A stretch of DNA of 38,392 nt from an uncultured Christensenellaceae bacterium (GCA_910587445.1 CAJULE010000021.1:1-38392); one strand, 5' to 3'. Numbered from the stretch's first letter, positions 15,001-23,108 are shown. Numbers and translations are program-made. The notes: generated by a model from the letters alone, not told the origin.

Positions 15001-16066
15001 TATCCTCGTCGTAATCTATACCGTAATAGCCCGCGTTCGTTCCGTCCGCTTTGAGGTACTGATTGGAACTGCCGACCTGAGCGTTGTTCGTCACGTTATA
15101 CCAAGTGGGATCGGCGGTAAAGTCGCTGTACCAGGTGTCTACGGTTCTGCCCGACGGATTTATTTCGCCCTTAAGTATCTTTGCCGTAGCCGTCATGCCG
15201 ACCTGACCGGGGCGACCTATCCAAAGAATAGAATCGACCGCAGCGTCGTCCTCGAGATTCTTCAGTTCGAAAATTTCGGAGGAGTTGATAAGATATACTA
15301 TTTTCTTAAAACCTTGAGCTTTAACATACTTCAAAAGCTCGACTTCGCTGTCGGTCATTTGCAAGAAATGTTTATACTCTTTTTTGTCTTTGCCCTCACC
15401 TTGCGAGCCGGGAGCAAGATGTTCCCAACCGCCGATATTTTCCGACTCGTCCTTCATGACCTCTTTGGTCATCGTTTCCATATCGTTACCTTCGCCGCCG
15501 CCGCGCGAGAGTACGATTATTGCCGCATCGTTGTAAACGCCGAAAGAGTTTTCAATACCCTTATCGAAGTCTTTTCTTTCTGCGAACACGGACGAACCGG
15601 GATTCCAACCGCCTCTGCCGCTTACCGAAGTATTGTCGTTCTCGTAAAACTTTTTAAGCTGAGGGTTTACCTTAAAACCCTCTTCGACAAGCGCGTCCAC
15701 GAGAAGTTTGTCGCCCGCCTTGTCCTGAAATCCTGCGGGACGATCGGATCCGACGCCGAATACGCTCACATACTCGCCGCCGCTCATGGGAAGAGCCGTT
15801 CTTCCGTCGGAATACTTGACGTTTTTAAGCAACGTCTGTCCCTCTGCCGCCATATCGAGAGCTATTTTTTCCGCTTCCGCGCGAGCTTCGTCTATGGACG
15901 TATAGTCGGTGTAGAACTTGCCGTCACCTCCAGTTCCGAAAGGCGCCGCGTTTGCGTGGAAAGCGGCAGCGCCCGCGACGGGAAGAGCGAGCGTCGCGCA
16001 CATAAGTACCGCAGCCGCGCTCTTTACGCCTTTGGCGCACTTTTTCCTTCTTTTTTCGGTCATCAT
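12002..16066 (-). CDS. Large secreted GH3 glycosidase with Ig-like domains and C-terminal membrane tail
   Basis: The 1354-residue product has a signal peptide at about 1-40 (KK-rich start, cleavage near FHANA-APFG). The GH3 domains are reversed: the acid/base domain first (EGQTLLKN; candidate Glu in RGGGEGNDM), a fibronectin-like domain, then the TIM barrel with YVKH and nucleophile Asp958 in FTTDMYG. Two putative Ig (He_PIG-like) domains follow at about 1055-1235 (LPDGITLASDGTLSG and LPKGLSLNEDGEIEG), then a collagen-like DGAKGDPGEGGCGS, a hydrophobic helix and ARKKKQNA. No LPXTG motif is seen, so it appears membrane-held. AAGGAGGT lies upstream of two adjacent ATGs (16066 and 16063); either could be used. 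The leading frame upstream of them is non-homologous. Confidence 0.92.
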   Translation of the reverse strand: MMTEKRRKKCAKGVKSAAAVLMCATLALPVAGAAAFHANAAPFGTGGDGKFYTDYTSIDEARAEAEKIALDMAAEGQTLLKNVKYSDGRTALPMSGGEYVSVFGVGSDRPAGFQDKAGDKLLVDALVEEGFKVNPQLKKFYENDNTSVSGRGGWNPGSSVFAERKDFDKGIENSFGVYNDAAIIVLSRGGGEGNDMETMTKEVMKDESENIGGWEHLAPGSQGEGKDKKEYKHFLQMTDSEVELLKYVKAQGFKKIVYLINSSEIFELKNLEDDAAVDSILWIGRPGQVGMTATAKILKGEINPSGRTVDTWYSDFTADPTWYNVTNNAQVGSSNQYLKADGTNAGYYGIDYDEDIYVGYRYYETKAADMNAATPGSGDTWYDSAVVYPFGYGLSYSTFDYSNMKVTLDNKSELSGTLDASLIASGAGKTDGGQATVKTMTVSVDVRNSGNVAGKETVEIYVNAPYVNGQVEKSHVKLVGFGKTDLLRPGEKQTVDITVNVQDLASYDYTDANKNGFKGYEIDEGAYSLMALHNAHGWAETGVTKVDFTVENGTNAQDATASDMTKAAYLELDDYSGEKIENLFSKENSVFYSLRKSDGAYKFNAKESEDQVLMSRANTAESNEPSNAFTLPQTISEASRKMTDNMFKSLQYWDNFQVDKKVAKDIAGNETTYYTDGQSIAGIVDGTKDFPWMAETSAHEEEMKTWTQTGAYGIKLAEMAGLDPYDTETVITSGRFKDKTHAAAWVEFMNTLSWKDLMDIVGQYQKMPFDKIEMNQLIDFDNATYPGDSESCSFSCNCILAATFNPDIAEAKGIVTANMALLKGKNNWWGGSANTHRSPFAGRVFEYPSEDGILAGVISGAETLGANSRGLTTYVKHCALNDQETNRNTRNLFAWVSEQAMREIYYKSFQMLTQEGKSTAIMGAFARAGRVSINVNYNFVQALFRDEWGAKTISFTTDMYGAMKSVSPLDMLVRAGTDNIATNTMSGTWDAALKLNESDTTAKGGVKVASDAEKATAMSVTGKNQWYTTRKCAMIFLWTHANTAMNKNGVDFSGWTVPELKATQGAEIAKDVTVKGAGIEGGKIEYVVTGGKLPDGITLASDGTLSGKPTAKAGTYEFTVTCKVDNWVTASKNMSYTVTSAFEIDETEGKLGEDFYAAITSESITDKVYNQGVKYSVKSGVLPKGLSLNEDGEIEGTPMEAGEFAVVVTATGTNKTSGYNGKTTVESFDLDVTIDIAAGASSANDIEFRVEGGRLEYKTEGGDWTAISSGTSSVGGVSIEVGEKVNGVTTITITNADGTKQTVEVKDGVDGAKGDPGEGGCGSKVETTSAAVAAAVVLAGLGALLIARKKKQNA

Positions 16067-16097
16067 TTTGACCTCCTTAATAAAATTTTTATATATT

Positions 16098-16112
16098 CCG
16101 CAAGTGATGCGG
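16098..16112 (-). other. Small hairpin in the GH3 5' region
   Basis: CCGCA and TGCGG form a 5-bp stem around AGTGA, 32 bases before the GH3 ATG. The 122-bp gap 16067-16188 separates GH43 and GH3 and otherwise shows only an AT-rich leader and the AAGGAGGT site; I cannot assign a confident promoter in it, so GH3 may be read from the GH43 promoter. Confidence 0.3.
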
Positions 16113-16188
16113 TTTATACCGAATATGAATGTTTTTTTGCCGCCCCGCAGTCGCACGAGATTCCTCGGCCAGCTCGGAATAACGAAAT

Positions 16189-17628
16189 CTATTGCAATTC
16201 GAAACTGAGAAAATCGATCACGCCGTCGCCGTCGTACTCGAAATAGAGTGCGCTCACGCCGTCGCAGACTTTCGCTTCGGTCTCGAAATATTCCCACTTC
16301 TTCGACGGTGTAATGTAAACGGAAGCAAAAGGCTCTCCTCTGAGCTCGGTCGAAACCTTGATTTTTCCGCCGCCGCCGCGAACGATAAGCCCCACCTTTT
16401 TCAGGTCTTGCAGGCAGAAGTACTTAAAGCCCGCAACCGCGCCTCTGCGCATATCGCGTATGCACTGCTTGCCCTTTTCATACTCCGTAACGCAGGGATG
16501 ATACTTGTATTTGTGTCGGGAAAACGGTCCGTACTTGCACTTGAGCGCGCCGGAAGCGCTCATGAGATTGCAAGCTATGTAAGCGGGATATTCGCCCTTT
16601 CCCTCGAGCGGTCCGCCGTTGAGACCGCAGCTCGTCATTTCGACCTGATCGATACTGCCGTCGGGATTTATCGTTATTTCCTCGGCGCACCCCTGACGCG
16701 TCTGCTCGTTCTTATTGGTCTGACGGTGGTAGAACACGTACCATTTGCCGCCGACGTTCTCTATAGAACCATGGACGTTGCCCCAATAGTTGAGCGCGTC
16801 CCTTTCGCTCCTGCCGTCGTACCCTATATCTCCGTTGGAGATTATGACGCCGCCGTACTTAAAGCCCTCGTCGGGACGTTCGCTTACGGCGTAGGCGAGC
16901 TCGTGGCTCAGACGCGTTGAATAGATAAAGTAGTACTTGCCGCCTATTTTGCGCATGGAACTCGCTTCGTACATCTCGTGTCCTTCGAAGCCCGTGCCCG
17001 CACTGTTTTTATAGCCGGGTATGAGCATTTTCGGCGTGCTCTTAACCGTCATCATATCGCTTTCGAGTTCTGCGACCTGACCGCCCGTGCCGTCCACGTT
17101 CCTTATGCCGCGGCGGTTGAGCATACGCTTCAAATCATCGTTCGCGGAATAGCCCGAGTACAAGTAAACCCTCTTGTCGTCGTCTACGAATGCGGCGGGA
17201 TCAAAGCACATTATGTCGCTCTTGCCCTTGCCGTACGGCTTTCCGTCCTTGTGTTTTACATATCCGCAATACTCGAACTTTCCGTCCGGCGTATCGCAAC
17301 ACGCCACGTTTATGCGGTTATGAAAATCGAAGCTGTAGTACAGATAGTACTTTCCGTCCGTGCCGCGAACGCAATCGGGCGCCCACATACAGCGAAAGCC
17401 GAGGCGGTTGCCTATTCCGTAGCGCGGATAGGAACACCCTTTCAGCGTCCATTTTTTAAGATCCGCGGTCGGCGCAGACCAAAACGTATAGTCGCCCGGG
17501 CAATAGCGCACAGAACCGCATTTGTCGTGACTGCCGTAAACATACACTCTGCCGCCGAATACGCGAGGCTCGCCGTCGGGAATGTACGTTCCCATGGGAA
17601 GATAGGGATTGTATACCTGTGTTTTCAT
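16189..17628 (-). CDS. Glycoside hydrolase family 43 (arabinofuranosidase/xylosidase-like)
   Basis: This 479-residue protein has the five-bladed propeller layout of GH43. Candidate catalytic residues are the base Asp18 in YIPDGEPRVF, the modulating Asp143 in CFDPAAF and the acid Glu221 in MYEASSMRK, with His286 in NVHGSIEN nearby. Residues about 365-479 look like a CBM6-type beta-sandwich (VASVYITP-like strands, ending DFLSFELQ). No signal peptide is seen, so it should work in the cytoplasm on arabinose- or xylose-containing oligosaccharides. The ATG at 17628 is chosen because homologues begin just before NPYLP; the open frame upstream of it is the promoter itself. Confidence 0.9.
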   Translation of the reverse strand: MKTQVYNPYLPMGTYIPDGEPRVFGGRVYVYGSHDKCGSVRYCPGDYTFWSAPTADLKKWTLKGCSYPRYGIGNRLGFRCMWAPDCVRGTDGKYYLYYSFDFHNRINVACCDTPDGKFEYCGYVKHKDGKPYGKGKSDIMCFDPAAFVDDDKRVYLYSGYSANDDLKRMLNRRGIRNVDGTGGQVAELESDMMTVKSTPKMLIPGYKNSAGTGFEGHEMYEASSMRKIGGKYYFIYSTRLSHELAYAVSERPDEGFKYGGVIISNGDIGYDGRSERDALNYWGNVHGSIENVGGKWYVFYHRQTNKNEQTRQGCAEEITINPDGSIDQVEMTSCGLNGGPLEGKGEYPAYIACNLMSASGALKCKYGPFSRHKYKYHPCVTEYEKGKQCIRDMRRGAVAGFKYFCLQDLKKVGLIVRGGGGKIKVSTELRGEPFASVYITPSKKWEYFETEAKVCDGVSALYFEYDGDGVIDFLSFELQ

Positions 17629-17637
17629 GACACAAAC

Positions 17638-17667
17638 ATTATAAAATACGCTTTCTTCAAAAGTCAA
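17638..17667 (-). promoter_or_regulatory. Promoter of GH43, near-leaderless
   Basis: TTGACT (17662-17667) and a perfect TATAAT (17638-17643) are 18 bp apart on the minus strand. Only nine bases lie between TATAAT and the ATG, so the transcript should start about 2-4 bases before the start codon. No ribosome binding site is present. Confidence 0.75.
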
Positions 17668-17756
17668 TACCCATTTCCCAAACTAATATCCACACTGCCT
17701 AAACTAATATGAGAAAAGAAAAAACGACATTAAAGCCGCGCGAGGCACGATACTTT

Positions 17757-17816
17757 TTGTCGCCTTGAGCGTAGTCGAAAGGTCTTTGGACTTCTCGGTA
17801 AATTTGACATGACAAA
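17757..17816. repeat. MITE-like palindromic repeat, degenerate copy
   Basis: It begins TGTCGCCTTGAGCGTAGTCG and continues AAAGGTCTTT; the right half is degraded (CTTCTCGGTAAATTTGACATGACA). The left half matches the copies at 17957 and 18098. Confidence 0.6.
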
Positions 17817-17822
17817 GAAAAT

Positions 17823-17893
17823 CTACTCATCCGTCTCGGCAGTCGCTTCGCTTTTTGCCGTGCCTGATTACCTCTTGGGGAAGGCTTTTTTTA
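17823..17893. repeat. Second copy of the CTACTCATCCGTC dispersed repeat
   Basis: It shares CTACTCATCCGTC with 11779 and ends in GGGGAAGGCTTTTTTT, close to the block at 220-258. The middle is GC-rich and palindromic in character and differs between copies. Confidence 0.6.
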
Positions 17894-17901
17894 TAGGTTA
17901 A

Positions 17902-17929
17902 GATTTCTCGACTGCGCTCGAAATGACAA
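17902..17929. repeat. Half copy of the MITE-like repeat
   Basis: It reads GATTTCTCGACTGCGCTCGA followed by AATGACA, the right half of the full repeat. It directly follows the CTACTCATCCGTC repeat. Confidence 0.55.
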
Positions 17930-17956
17930 GGAACAGATTGCGGCATGATACTTTTT

Positions 17957-18026
17957 TGTCACCTTGAATGCAGTCGAAAGGTCTTTTTATTTAGATTGAG
18001 ATTTCTCGACTTTGCTCGAAATGACA
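17957..18026. repeat. MITE-like palindromic repeat, full copy
   Basis: The 70-base element starts TGTCA and ends TGACA. The left arm TGTCACCTTGAATGCAGTCGA pairs imperfectly with a right arm TCGACTTTGCTCGAAATGACA, giving arms of about 20 bases. No coding capacity. A transposase-mobilised or REP-like element is likely. Confidence 0.7.
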
Positions 18027-18097
18027 TAAAGTGGCTGCGCTGCGCTTCGTGGCGGTCGCGCTCCGCGTATATTAAGCGAAATGACATGGGGCATCAC

Positions 18098-18155
18098 TGT
18101 CACCTTGAGCGTAGTCGAAAGGTCTTTAGATTCCTCGACTTCGCTCGGAATGACA
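18098..18155. repeat. MITE-like palindromic repeat, full copy, followed by half copies
   Basis: This 58-base copy has the same TGTCA/TGACA ends, arms TTGAGCG and AGTCGA on the left, TCGACTTCGCTCGG on the right. Partial right-half copies ending in ATGACA follow near 18170-18182, 18200-18211 and 18222-18237 and precede it near 18077-18086, making a nested cluster. Confidence 0.7.
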
Positions 18156-18309
18156 AAAAAAAAAGAAAGGGCTCGGAATGACAATGCAATGGTACCTCCG
18201 CTCAAAATGACATAAGGCGACTGCGCTCGAAATGACATAGCACAGCTACGTCGTAGCGGCAAGGGAAGAAACAAATATGCTCAAAAAATGTCCGCCCGAC
18301 AAAAAAGAC

Positions 18310-18338
18310 TTGATTTTAGAAAAAAAGTATGATATACT
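18310..18338 (+). promoter_or_regulatory. Promoter of the PP2C-kinase operon
   Basis: TTGATT (18310-18315) and TATACT (18333-18338) are 17 bp apart. The leader of about 50 nt contains a short TACGT/ACGTA inverted repeat with a T-rich loop and a GGAG ribosome binding site 6 bases before the ATG. Confidence 0.72.
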
Positions 18339-18395
18339 CTGCTTGGATAAGTATACGTTTTTTTACGTAAAAGCCTATTTTTTTCGGAGACGAAT

Positions 18396-19145
18396 ATGAA
18401 GATACTCGTAAACAGCATTTGCAAACAAGGCGGCAGAGATTACAATCAGGATTTCGTTGCCTACGACGCCACGGATAGCGACGCCTGCCTTGTCGTATGC
18501 GACGGACTCGGCTCATATATGGGCAGCGAAATAGTTTCGCGACTCTGCGCGAGTAAGATTGTAGAAACATACCGCCTCGTAAAAGAAACGGACGGAGATC
18601 GGGCTTTCACTCCCGAGCTTTCGAGGGCGTATGTCCAGACCGCGCACAACTATGTGCTCGGCTTCAAGGAACAGAACCCCGCAACAAGAGCAAGCTGCAC
18701 GACCGTCGCTTCCGTAATAACCAACCTCAAGCAGACGGTCATTTCCCACATAGGCGACACGCGCGCCTACCTGTTCCGCGGAGGGCGTATGCTCTTCCAG
18801 ACGCGCGATCACTCGCTTGCACGCGCCGCGGTGGACCTCGGTCAGATACCCCTTTCGGGAATACGCGATCACAAGGACCAAAACAAGCTCACGCGCGTAC
18901 TCGGCTCGGACTACTACATCGCTCCCGACTGCGAAATCATTGCGGAACCGCTCATCCCGGGAGACGGCTTCGTCATATGCACGGACGGGTTTTGGGAATA
19001 CGTATACGACGAGGAAATGGAAGCGGACTTTGCGGCGTCGTCCACGCCGAGCGAGGCCATAACCCGCATGGAAACCAGACTGCTTGCCCGTTGCGGCAAA
19101 AGAAACGACAATTATTCGGCGATCATAGCCATGGTGGTCGATTAA
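18396..19145 (+). CDS. PP2C-family Ser/Thr protein phosphatase
   Basis: A 249-residue cytoplasmic metal-dependent phosphatase that should reverse phosphorylation by the kinase encoded next. The metal-binding aspartates are in place: Asp19 in RDYNQD, Asp36 in VCDGLG, Asp121 in IGDTRAYL, Asp197 in ICTDGFWE and Asp238 in RNDNYS. The size matches stand-alone PrpC/Stp-type enzymes; no extra domain is seen. It is 19 bases upstream of the kinase gene and shares its promoter. Confidence 0.94.
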   Translation: MKILVNSICKQGGRDYNQDFVAYDATDSDACLVVCDGLGSYMGSEIVSRLCASKIVETYRLVKETDGDRAFTPELSRAYVQTAHNYVLGFKEQNPATRASCTTVASVITNLKQTVISHIGDTRAYLFRGGRMLFQTRDHSLARAAVDLGQIPLSGIRDHKDQNKLTRVLGSDYYIAPDCEIIAEPLIPGDGFVICTDGFWEYVYDEEMEADFAASSTPSEAITRMETRLLARCGKRNDNYSAIIAMVVD

Positions 19146-19164
19146 GAGGATTTGAAAAGATAGA

Positions 19165-20493
19165 ATGAGAACCAATAAGAACGTATGTTTATATTGTTTC
19201 GGCGATCTCGATAAGGACAGGGTCTGCACCAAATGCCGCAAGCGCGCGGACGATACGCCGTCTCCGCCGCATCACATCCCGCAAAGGACGGTACTCAACG
19301 GCAAATATCTTCTCGGAAAGGCTCTCGGCGAGGGCGGCTTCGGAATCACCTATCTTGCCTGGGATCTCACAAGCGGCGTAAAGATCGCCATAAAGGAATA
19401 CTTCCCCAGCGGCTTCGTCACGAGAGTGCCGAAATCCAACAACGTAATAATCAATTCGAAACAGAATCAGTCCGCTTCGAACCGCGGCTTGAAGCGATTT
19501 ATAGACGAGGCGAAAAATCTCGCGAAGATAAAGAACCTTTCGGGCATAGTCAACGTGCGCGACTTCTTTTCCGCAAACGGCACCGCATACATAGTCATGG
19601 AATTTTTGGACGGAATTTCGCTCAAAAAATATATGCAGCGCAAGGGCGGAAAAATCACCGCAGACGAGATACTCGGCATAATGCGTCCCGTCATGGATTC
19701 GCTCATAGAAGTGCATAATCTCGGGCTTATCCACAGAGACATCTCGCCCGACAACATAATCATAACGAAATACAACGAAGTCAAGCTAATCGACTTCGGC
19801 GCCGCAAAGCAGTCGAACCTCGACGGCAAGTCGCTATCCATTGTCCTGAAGCAGGGCTTTGCCCCCGAGGAGCAGTACCGCACGCACGGCGAGCAAGGTC
19901 CTTGGACGGACGTCTACGCGCTCGGCGTGACGATATACTACTGCATTACGGGACAGCTACCGCCCGAGAGCATACAGCGTATGTACAAAGACACCATAGT
20001 GCGGCCTTCGGAGCTGGGAGCGACTATAAGCCCCGGACAGGAAGCGGCGCTCATGAAGTCGCTTGCGGTGTACGCGAAAAGTCGGTATCAGAACGTATCG
20101 CAAATGATAAGCGGTCTGTACAACCCGAGAGAGCGGCGGCGTGCCTCCGCCCCGTCGGCGGCAAGTGCAAGCGTCGGAACAATGAAGTCCGGGGCAAGCA
20201 AGGACGCGGCGGCGACCATTGCGAAAAACGACTCGGCTTCCGCAAAACCCGCTTCCCCCGCAAAGAAATCCACGGATGCGGCGGCAAGTGCAAGCACGCA
20301 AAACAAGACGCCGAACAAGACGCCGACGGCGACGGTAAAGCCCCCCGCTCCCCAAAAGCCGAGCGCGGCAAGCTCTTCGCAAAGCGTAAAACCTACCGTT
20401 TCGAGCTCCGCAGATACAGATAAAACAAAAGCCGCGGCAAAGCCCAAGACGACAAAGCGCGGCATATTCGCAAGACTGTTCGGAAAGAAGTAA
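19165..20493 (+). CDS. Zinc-ribbon Ser/Thr protein kinase
   Basis: A 442-residue Hanks-type kinase. A small zinc ribbon comes first (Cys8, Cys11, Cys21, Cys24), then the kinase domain at about 45-315: glycine loop GEGGFG 55-60, Lys77 in IAIKEYF, Glu115, catalytic HRDISPDN 190-197, DFGAA from Asp210, and the activation-segment GFAPEEQY. The tail (about 325-430) is a low-complexity Ala/Ser/Lys/Pro stretch, ending in the basic amphipathic RGIFARLFGKK. There is no transmembrane helix or PASTA domain, unlike PrkC/Stk1. Substrates are unknown; the basic end might touch the membrane. It converges on the polysaccharide operon. Confidence 0.94.
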   Translation: MRTNKNVCLYCFGDLDKDRVCTKCRKRADDTPSPPHHIPQRTVLNGKYLLGKALGEGGFGITYLAWDLTSGVKIAIKEYFPSGFVTRVPKSNNVIINSKQNQSASNRGLKRFIDEAKNLAKIKNLSGIVNVRDFFSANGTAYIVMEFLDGISLKKYMQRKGGKITADEILGIMRPVMDSLIEVHNLGLIHRDISPDNIIITKYNEVKLIDFGAAKQSNLDGKSLSIVLKQGFAPEEQYRTHGEQGPWTDVYALGVTIYYCITGQLPPESIQRMYKDTIVRPSELGATISPGQEAALMKSLAVYAKSRYQNVSQMISGLYNPRERRRASAPSAASASVGTMKSGASKDAAATIAKNDSASAKPASPAKKSTDAAASASTQNKTPNKTPTATVKPPAPQKPSAASSSQSVKPTVSSSADTDKTKAAAKPKTTKRGIFARLFGKK

Positions 20494-20498
20494 AACGC

Positions 20499-20530
20499 AA
20501 AAGTCGGAAGAATCAAATCTTCCGACTTTT
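20499..20530. terminator. Bidirectional intrinsic terminator
   Basis: A perfect 13-bp stem, AAAAGTCGGAAGA and its complement, around a 6-base loop, with four A/T pairs at the base that give a T-tail in both directions. It ends both the kinase operon (plus) and the polysaccharide operon (minus). Confidence 0.85.
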
Positions 20531-20567
20531 CCATTGCAACAAAATATTTGTTTTTATCAATCTATAC

Positions 20568-22217
20568 CTATAAACTTTCTTGCGGCAGATCGTCCTCAGC
20601 TTTCGGTATTTCCTCAAGCCCATTGCTTGCAGTTTCGATATCTCCTACTGTCTCAGCCACTGCGATGCTCTGCTTAGTATTTCCGCGGTTTTTCAATTTG
20701 CGTAAAAATCCCATCATATAATGACGAAAATTTTTATCGCATAGAATCACCAATGCCGATATTCCGAACGAGAACGCTAACGAAATACCGCCGTTGGCAA
20801 ACATCTCCACCCACTGATTACCACTTGTAATCATGGAAAAATGAAGAGCAACAAGCGCAACTGCAAAAATCGCGATATATATGTAGTTACGTATATAATA
20901 TTTTTTCGGCGATAAATGAAAAGCATATTTATGAAGCACATAAGGCTCCACAATGTGGCATATAGTCAAATTCGTGATAATAGTTGCTACTATTACTCCG
21001 ACAATCGCATAGTCTTCTCCCCACAAATACCCAAAGAGATAGACAAAACCTATAGATAAACCTACGTTCAAGATACCCTCGAACAAAGGTTTCCACCTGT
21101 CGTTGTAAAATGTGCCGCTCGAATCGCGAAACAACCCCGTTGCCGACTTCATAAACTGTATAAAATAATTCAGAGTAATAATAAACGACACGGTTTTTCC
21201 GAGTTCGAGCTCCGTACCGAAGCACAGCGTTACCAAATTATCTATGACAGCATAATAGCCCAAATAAAAAATACAGCCTATTATGTAATTGAAAACATAT
21301 ATAAACTTATAATAACGCTGCACAGTCTCACTTGATTCCTCTATAAGCATATGTCCTATAATAGAAGTAAGCGGAGTAAAAAACAATATTATCGTACTGT
21401 TCATAGCGACGACTATTGTGGTGTAATTCGAATATTTGCCGAGTATTACAACCCCTATAAACGCCGAAATGATTATGCTATCGGCGGTGTTGACCAAAAC
21501 ATCGCCTATTTTGTGCATAAACATGGCTTTGACATTTTTGACCACTTCTGCCTTTGTTTCGGAATCTATCTTGTTCCTGCCGTTAATTATTTCCCCGTGT
21601 TTTTTACGCGATATAATTTCGGTGACTGCCCATTGAAGAGCCACGGCAATAATTCTGCACCACAAATACAGTACGAACGACTGAGTGACGACAAGAACGA
21701 CTATTTGCAGTACATATTGCAAAACGTGACCGCCCGATTGGATTGCCGTGGATATATAATTGTTTTTATATGCGTTTATAAGTGATATTTTCGCACTGAA
21801 AGCATAAGTAAGAACAACCGATATAAGCATCAACACGAACGTATAGTAAATGTTTATATTACCGGCGTTGTAGCCTCTTGCAAGATACGGCAACAGCGGA
21901 AGAATCGCACATCCGCCCACCAAAATCACCAGTCCGATTATGAGATACAGCTTTTTGAATAAGCAATAAAGCGCAGTCACTTTTTCGTTGTTGCCGGCTA
22001 TTATAGGTTTATACATGCAAAACGTGATTGCCGTGCCGATACCGAGTTCAGCCACAGACAAAAAGCCGATAATACTTGCATACAATGAATCGAGACCGTT
22101 CGCTTCGTTTCCGATATATTTTATAAGAAACCTACGTACAACTAAGGTGCACACAAGTATGCACACCCTGAATATCATCGCAACCGCTATATTTAAAAAA
22201 CTCTTCTTTTTGTCCAT
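20568..22217 (-). CDS. Polysaccharide flippase (Wzx/MOP superfamily)
   Basis: The 549-residue membrane protein has about 12-14 hydrophobic spans and the N-terminal pattern of the polysaccharide transport family (FLIKYIGNEANGLDSLYASI, then LSVAELGIGTAI). It should move lipid-linked repeat units to the outer face of the membrane. The last 45 residues form a charged, acidic cytoplasmic tail (DIETASNGLEEIPKAEDDL). It is the last gene of the operon, 15 bases after a glycosyltransferase, and ends near the shared terminator. No clear ribosome binding site is seen. Confidence 0.9.
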   Translation of the reverse strand: MDKKKSFLNIAVAMIFRVCILVCTLVVRRFLIKYIGNEANGLDSLYASIIGFLSVAELGIGTAITFCMYKPIIAGNNEKVTALYCLFKKLYLIIGLVILVGGCAILPLLPYLARGYNAGNINIYYTFVLMLISVVLTYAFSAKISLINAYKNNYISTAIQSGGHVLQYVLQIVVLVVTQSFVLYLWCRIIAVALQWAVTEIISRKKHGEIINGRNKIDSETKAEVVKNVKAMFMHKIGDVLVNTADSIIISAFIGVVILGKYSNYTTIVVAMNSTIILFFTPLTSIIGHMLIEESSETVQRYYKFIYVFNYIIGCIFYLGYYAVIDNLVTLCFGTELELGKTVSFIITLNYFIQFMKSATGLFRDSSGTFYNDRWKPLFEGILNVGLSIGFVYLFGYLWGEDYAIVGVIVATIITNLTICHIVEPYVLHKYAFHLSPKKYYIRNYIYIAIFAVALVALHFSMITSGNQWVEMFANGGISLAFSFGISALVILCDKNFRHYMMGFLRKLKNRGNTKQSIAVAETVGDIETASNGLEEIPKAEDDLPQESL

Positions 22218-22232
22218 TAGTTAAAAACTACG

Positions 22233-23108
22233 CTACAATCTTACTCGTTTGAGTTTTGCCAAAAGCACCGCTATATTTAACGCCGTCAAACTCACTCCGA
22301 GATCTCTTGCGATATCTCTCTTTTTTTTCTTTCCTCTCACAGCAATAAAGTAAACATAAATGGTTTTCATACGAACACGAAGATCCGAAAAAATCTCCAA
22401 TTGCTGTCTGGCCCAATACAGTGTTCCTTGAGGATTGTTCACGTATTTGGCGACTCCACTTTTGGTTAAGCCGTCATCAAGATACTCACAAATATAAATT
22501 ATACTGTTAAACCATCGTAAATAGTAACCGTCTTTTGCGATTGCATTCCACACCGTTTCTTCTGTCACGAACTTTTCACCGTCGAATTCGGGAAAAGGGT
22601 ATTTTCGCAAGACATCCGTAAAGTACGCCTCGGCCTTGTCTCCAAGCAGATTCAGTTCTCTTCTTTGCGTATTTTTTGCATCGATATAGCTGTCGTCTCC
22701 CTTTCCACCACCGCCAATCACCTGTTCGGCACTATAGCCACGCAGCCCCGAAACGCCCGCGTACTTATGAACATCGTCAAGAGAATCACACCAACCTTTT
22801 ATCTTTTCTATCGCATCCGAAGTAAGATAGTCGTCGGAGTCCACTATAAAAAACACTTTCCCGTTCGCAAGTTCCACACCGCGATTTACAGCGCGATGCT
22901 TACCGCCGTTCTCCTGCCTGACATACTTTATTTCGAATAAATTATCCCTTCCGATTATCATGTCGAAATATTCTTTTGTATTATCGGTGCTTCCGTCGTC
23001 TACGACAATCCATTCGAAATCTTTGTCCGTTTGTTCAAGTAGCGACTTATACAGCTTGTCTATTATATACCCTCTGTTGTATGTGGGCGTAAAAACCGTA
23101 ACCGTCAT
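22233..23108 (-). CDS. Family 2 glycosyltransferase
   Basis: A 291-residue GT-A transferase with TPTYNRGYIIDKL at the start, VVDDGSTDNT near 35-44, the NGGKHRAVNRG acceptor-side motif near 67 and the metal-binding DSDD at 90-93. It should add one sugar to the lipid-linked unit on the inner membrane face. The frame is open upstream, but the ATG at 23108 overlaps the polymerase stop (ATGA) and starts the fold. The C-terminal third is helical and basic (GKKKKRD), consistent with membrane association. Sugar specificity is not readable. Confidence 0.9.
   Translation of the reverse strand: MTVTVFTPTYNRGYIIDKLYKSLLEQTDKDFEWIVVDDGSTDNTKEYFDMIIGRDNLFEIKYVRQENGGKHRAVNRGVELANGKVFFIVDSDDYLTSDAIEKIKGWCDSLDDVHKYAGVSGLRGYSAEQVIGGGGKGDDSYIDAKNTQRRELNLLGDKAEAYFTDVLRKYPFPEFDGEKFVTEETVWNAIAKDGYYLRWFNSIIYICEYLDDGLTKSGVAKYVNNPQGTLYWARQQLEIFSDLRVRMKTIYVYFIAVRGKKKKRDIARDLGVSLTALNIAVLLAKLKRVRL

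Larger units (their letters stand above)
17668..18309. other. Gene-free, repeat-filled interval
   Basis: No convincing gene is present. The space between the GH43 promoter and the PP2C promoter holds one copy of the CTACTCATCCGTC repeat and at least four full or half copies of a second palindromic repeat. Both are described separately. Confidence 0.75.

Noticed and set aside
17629..17667. Upstream TTG start for GH43 adding 13 residues
   Set aside because: Those codons coincide with the TTGACT and TATAAT promoter boxes and lie before the conserved N-terminus of the family.
17757..18237. Possible CRISPR array
   Set aside because: The repeats are palindromic, of unequal spacing and partly nested, with no uniform spacers and no cas gene.
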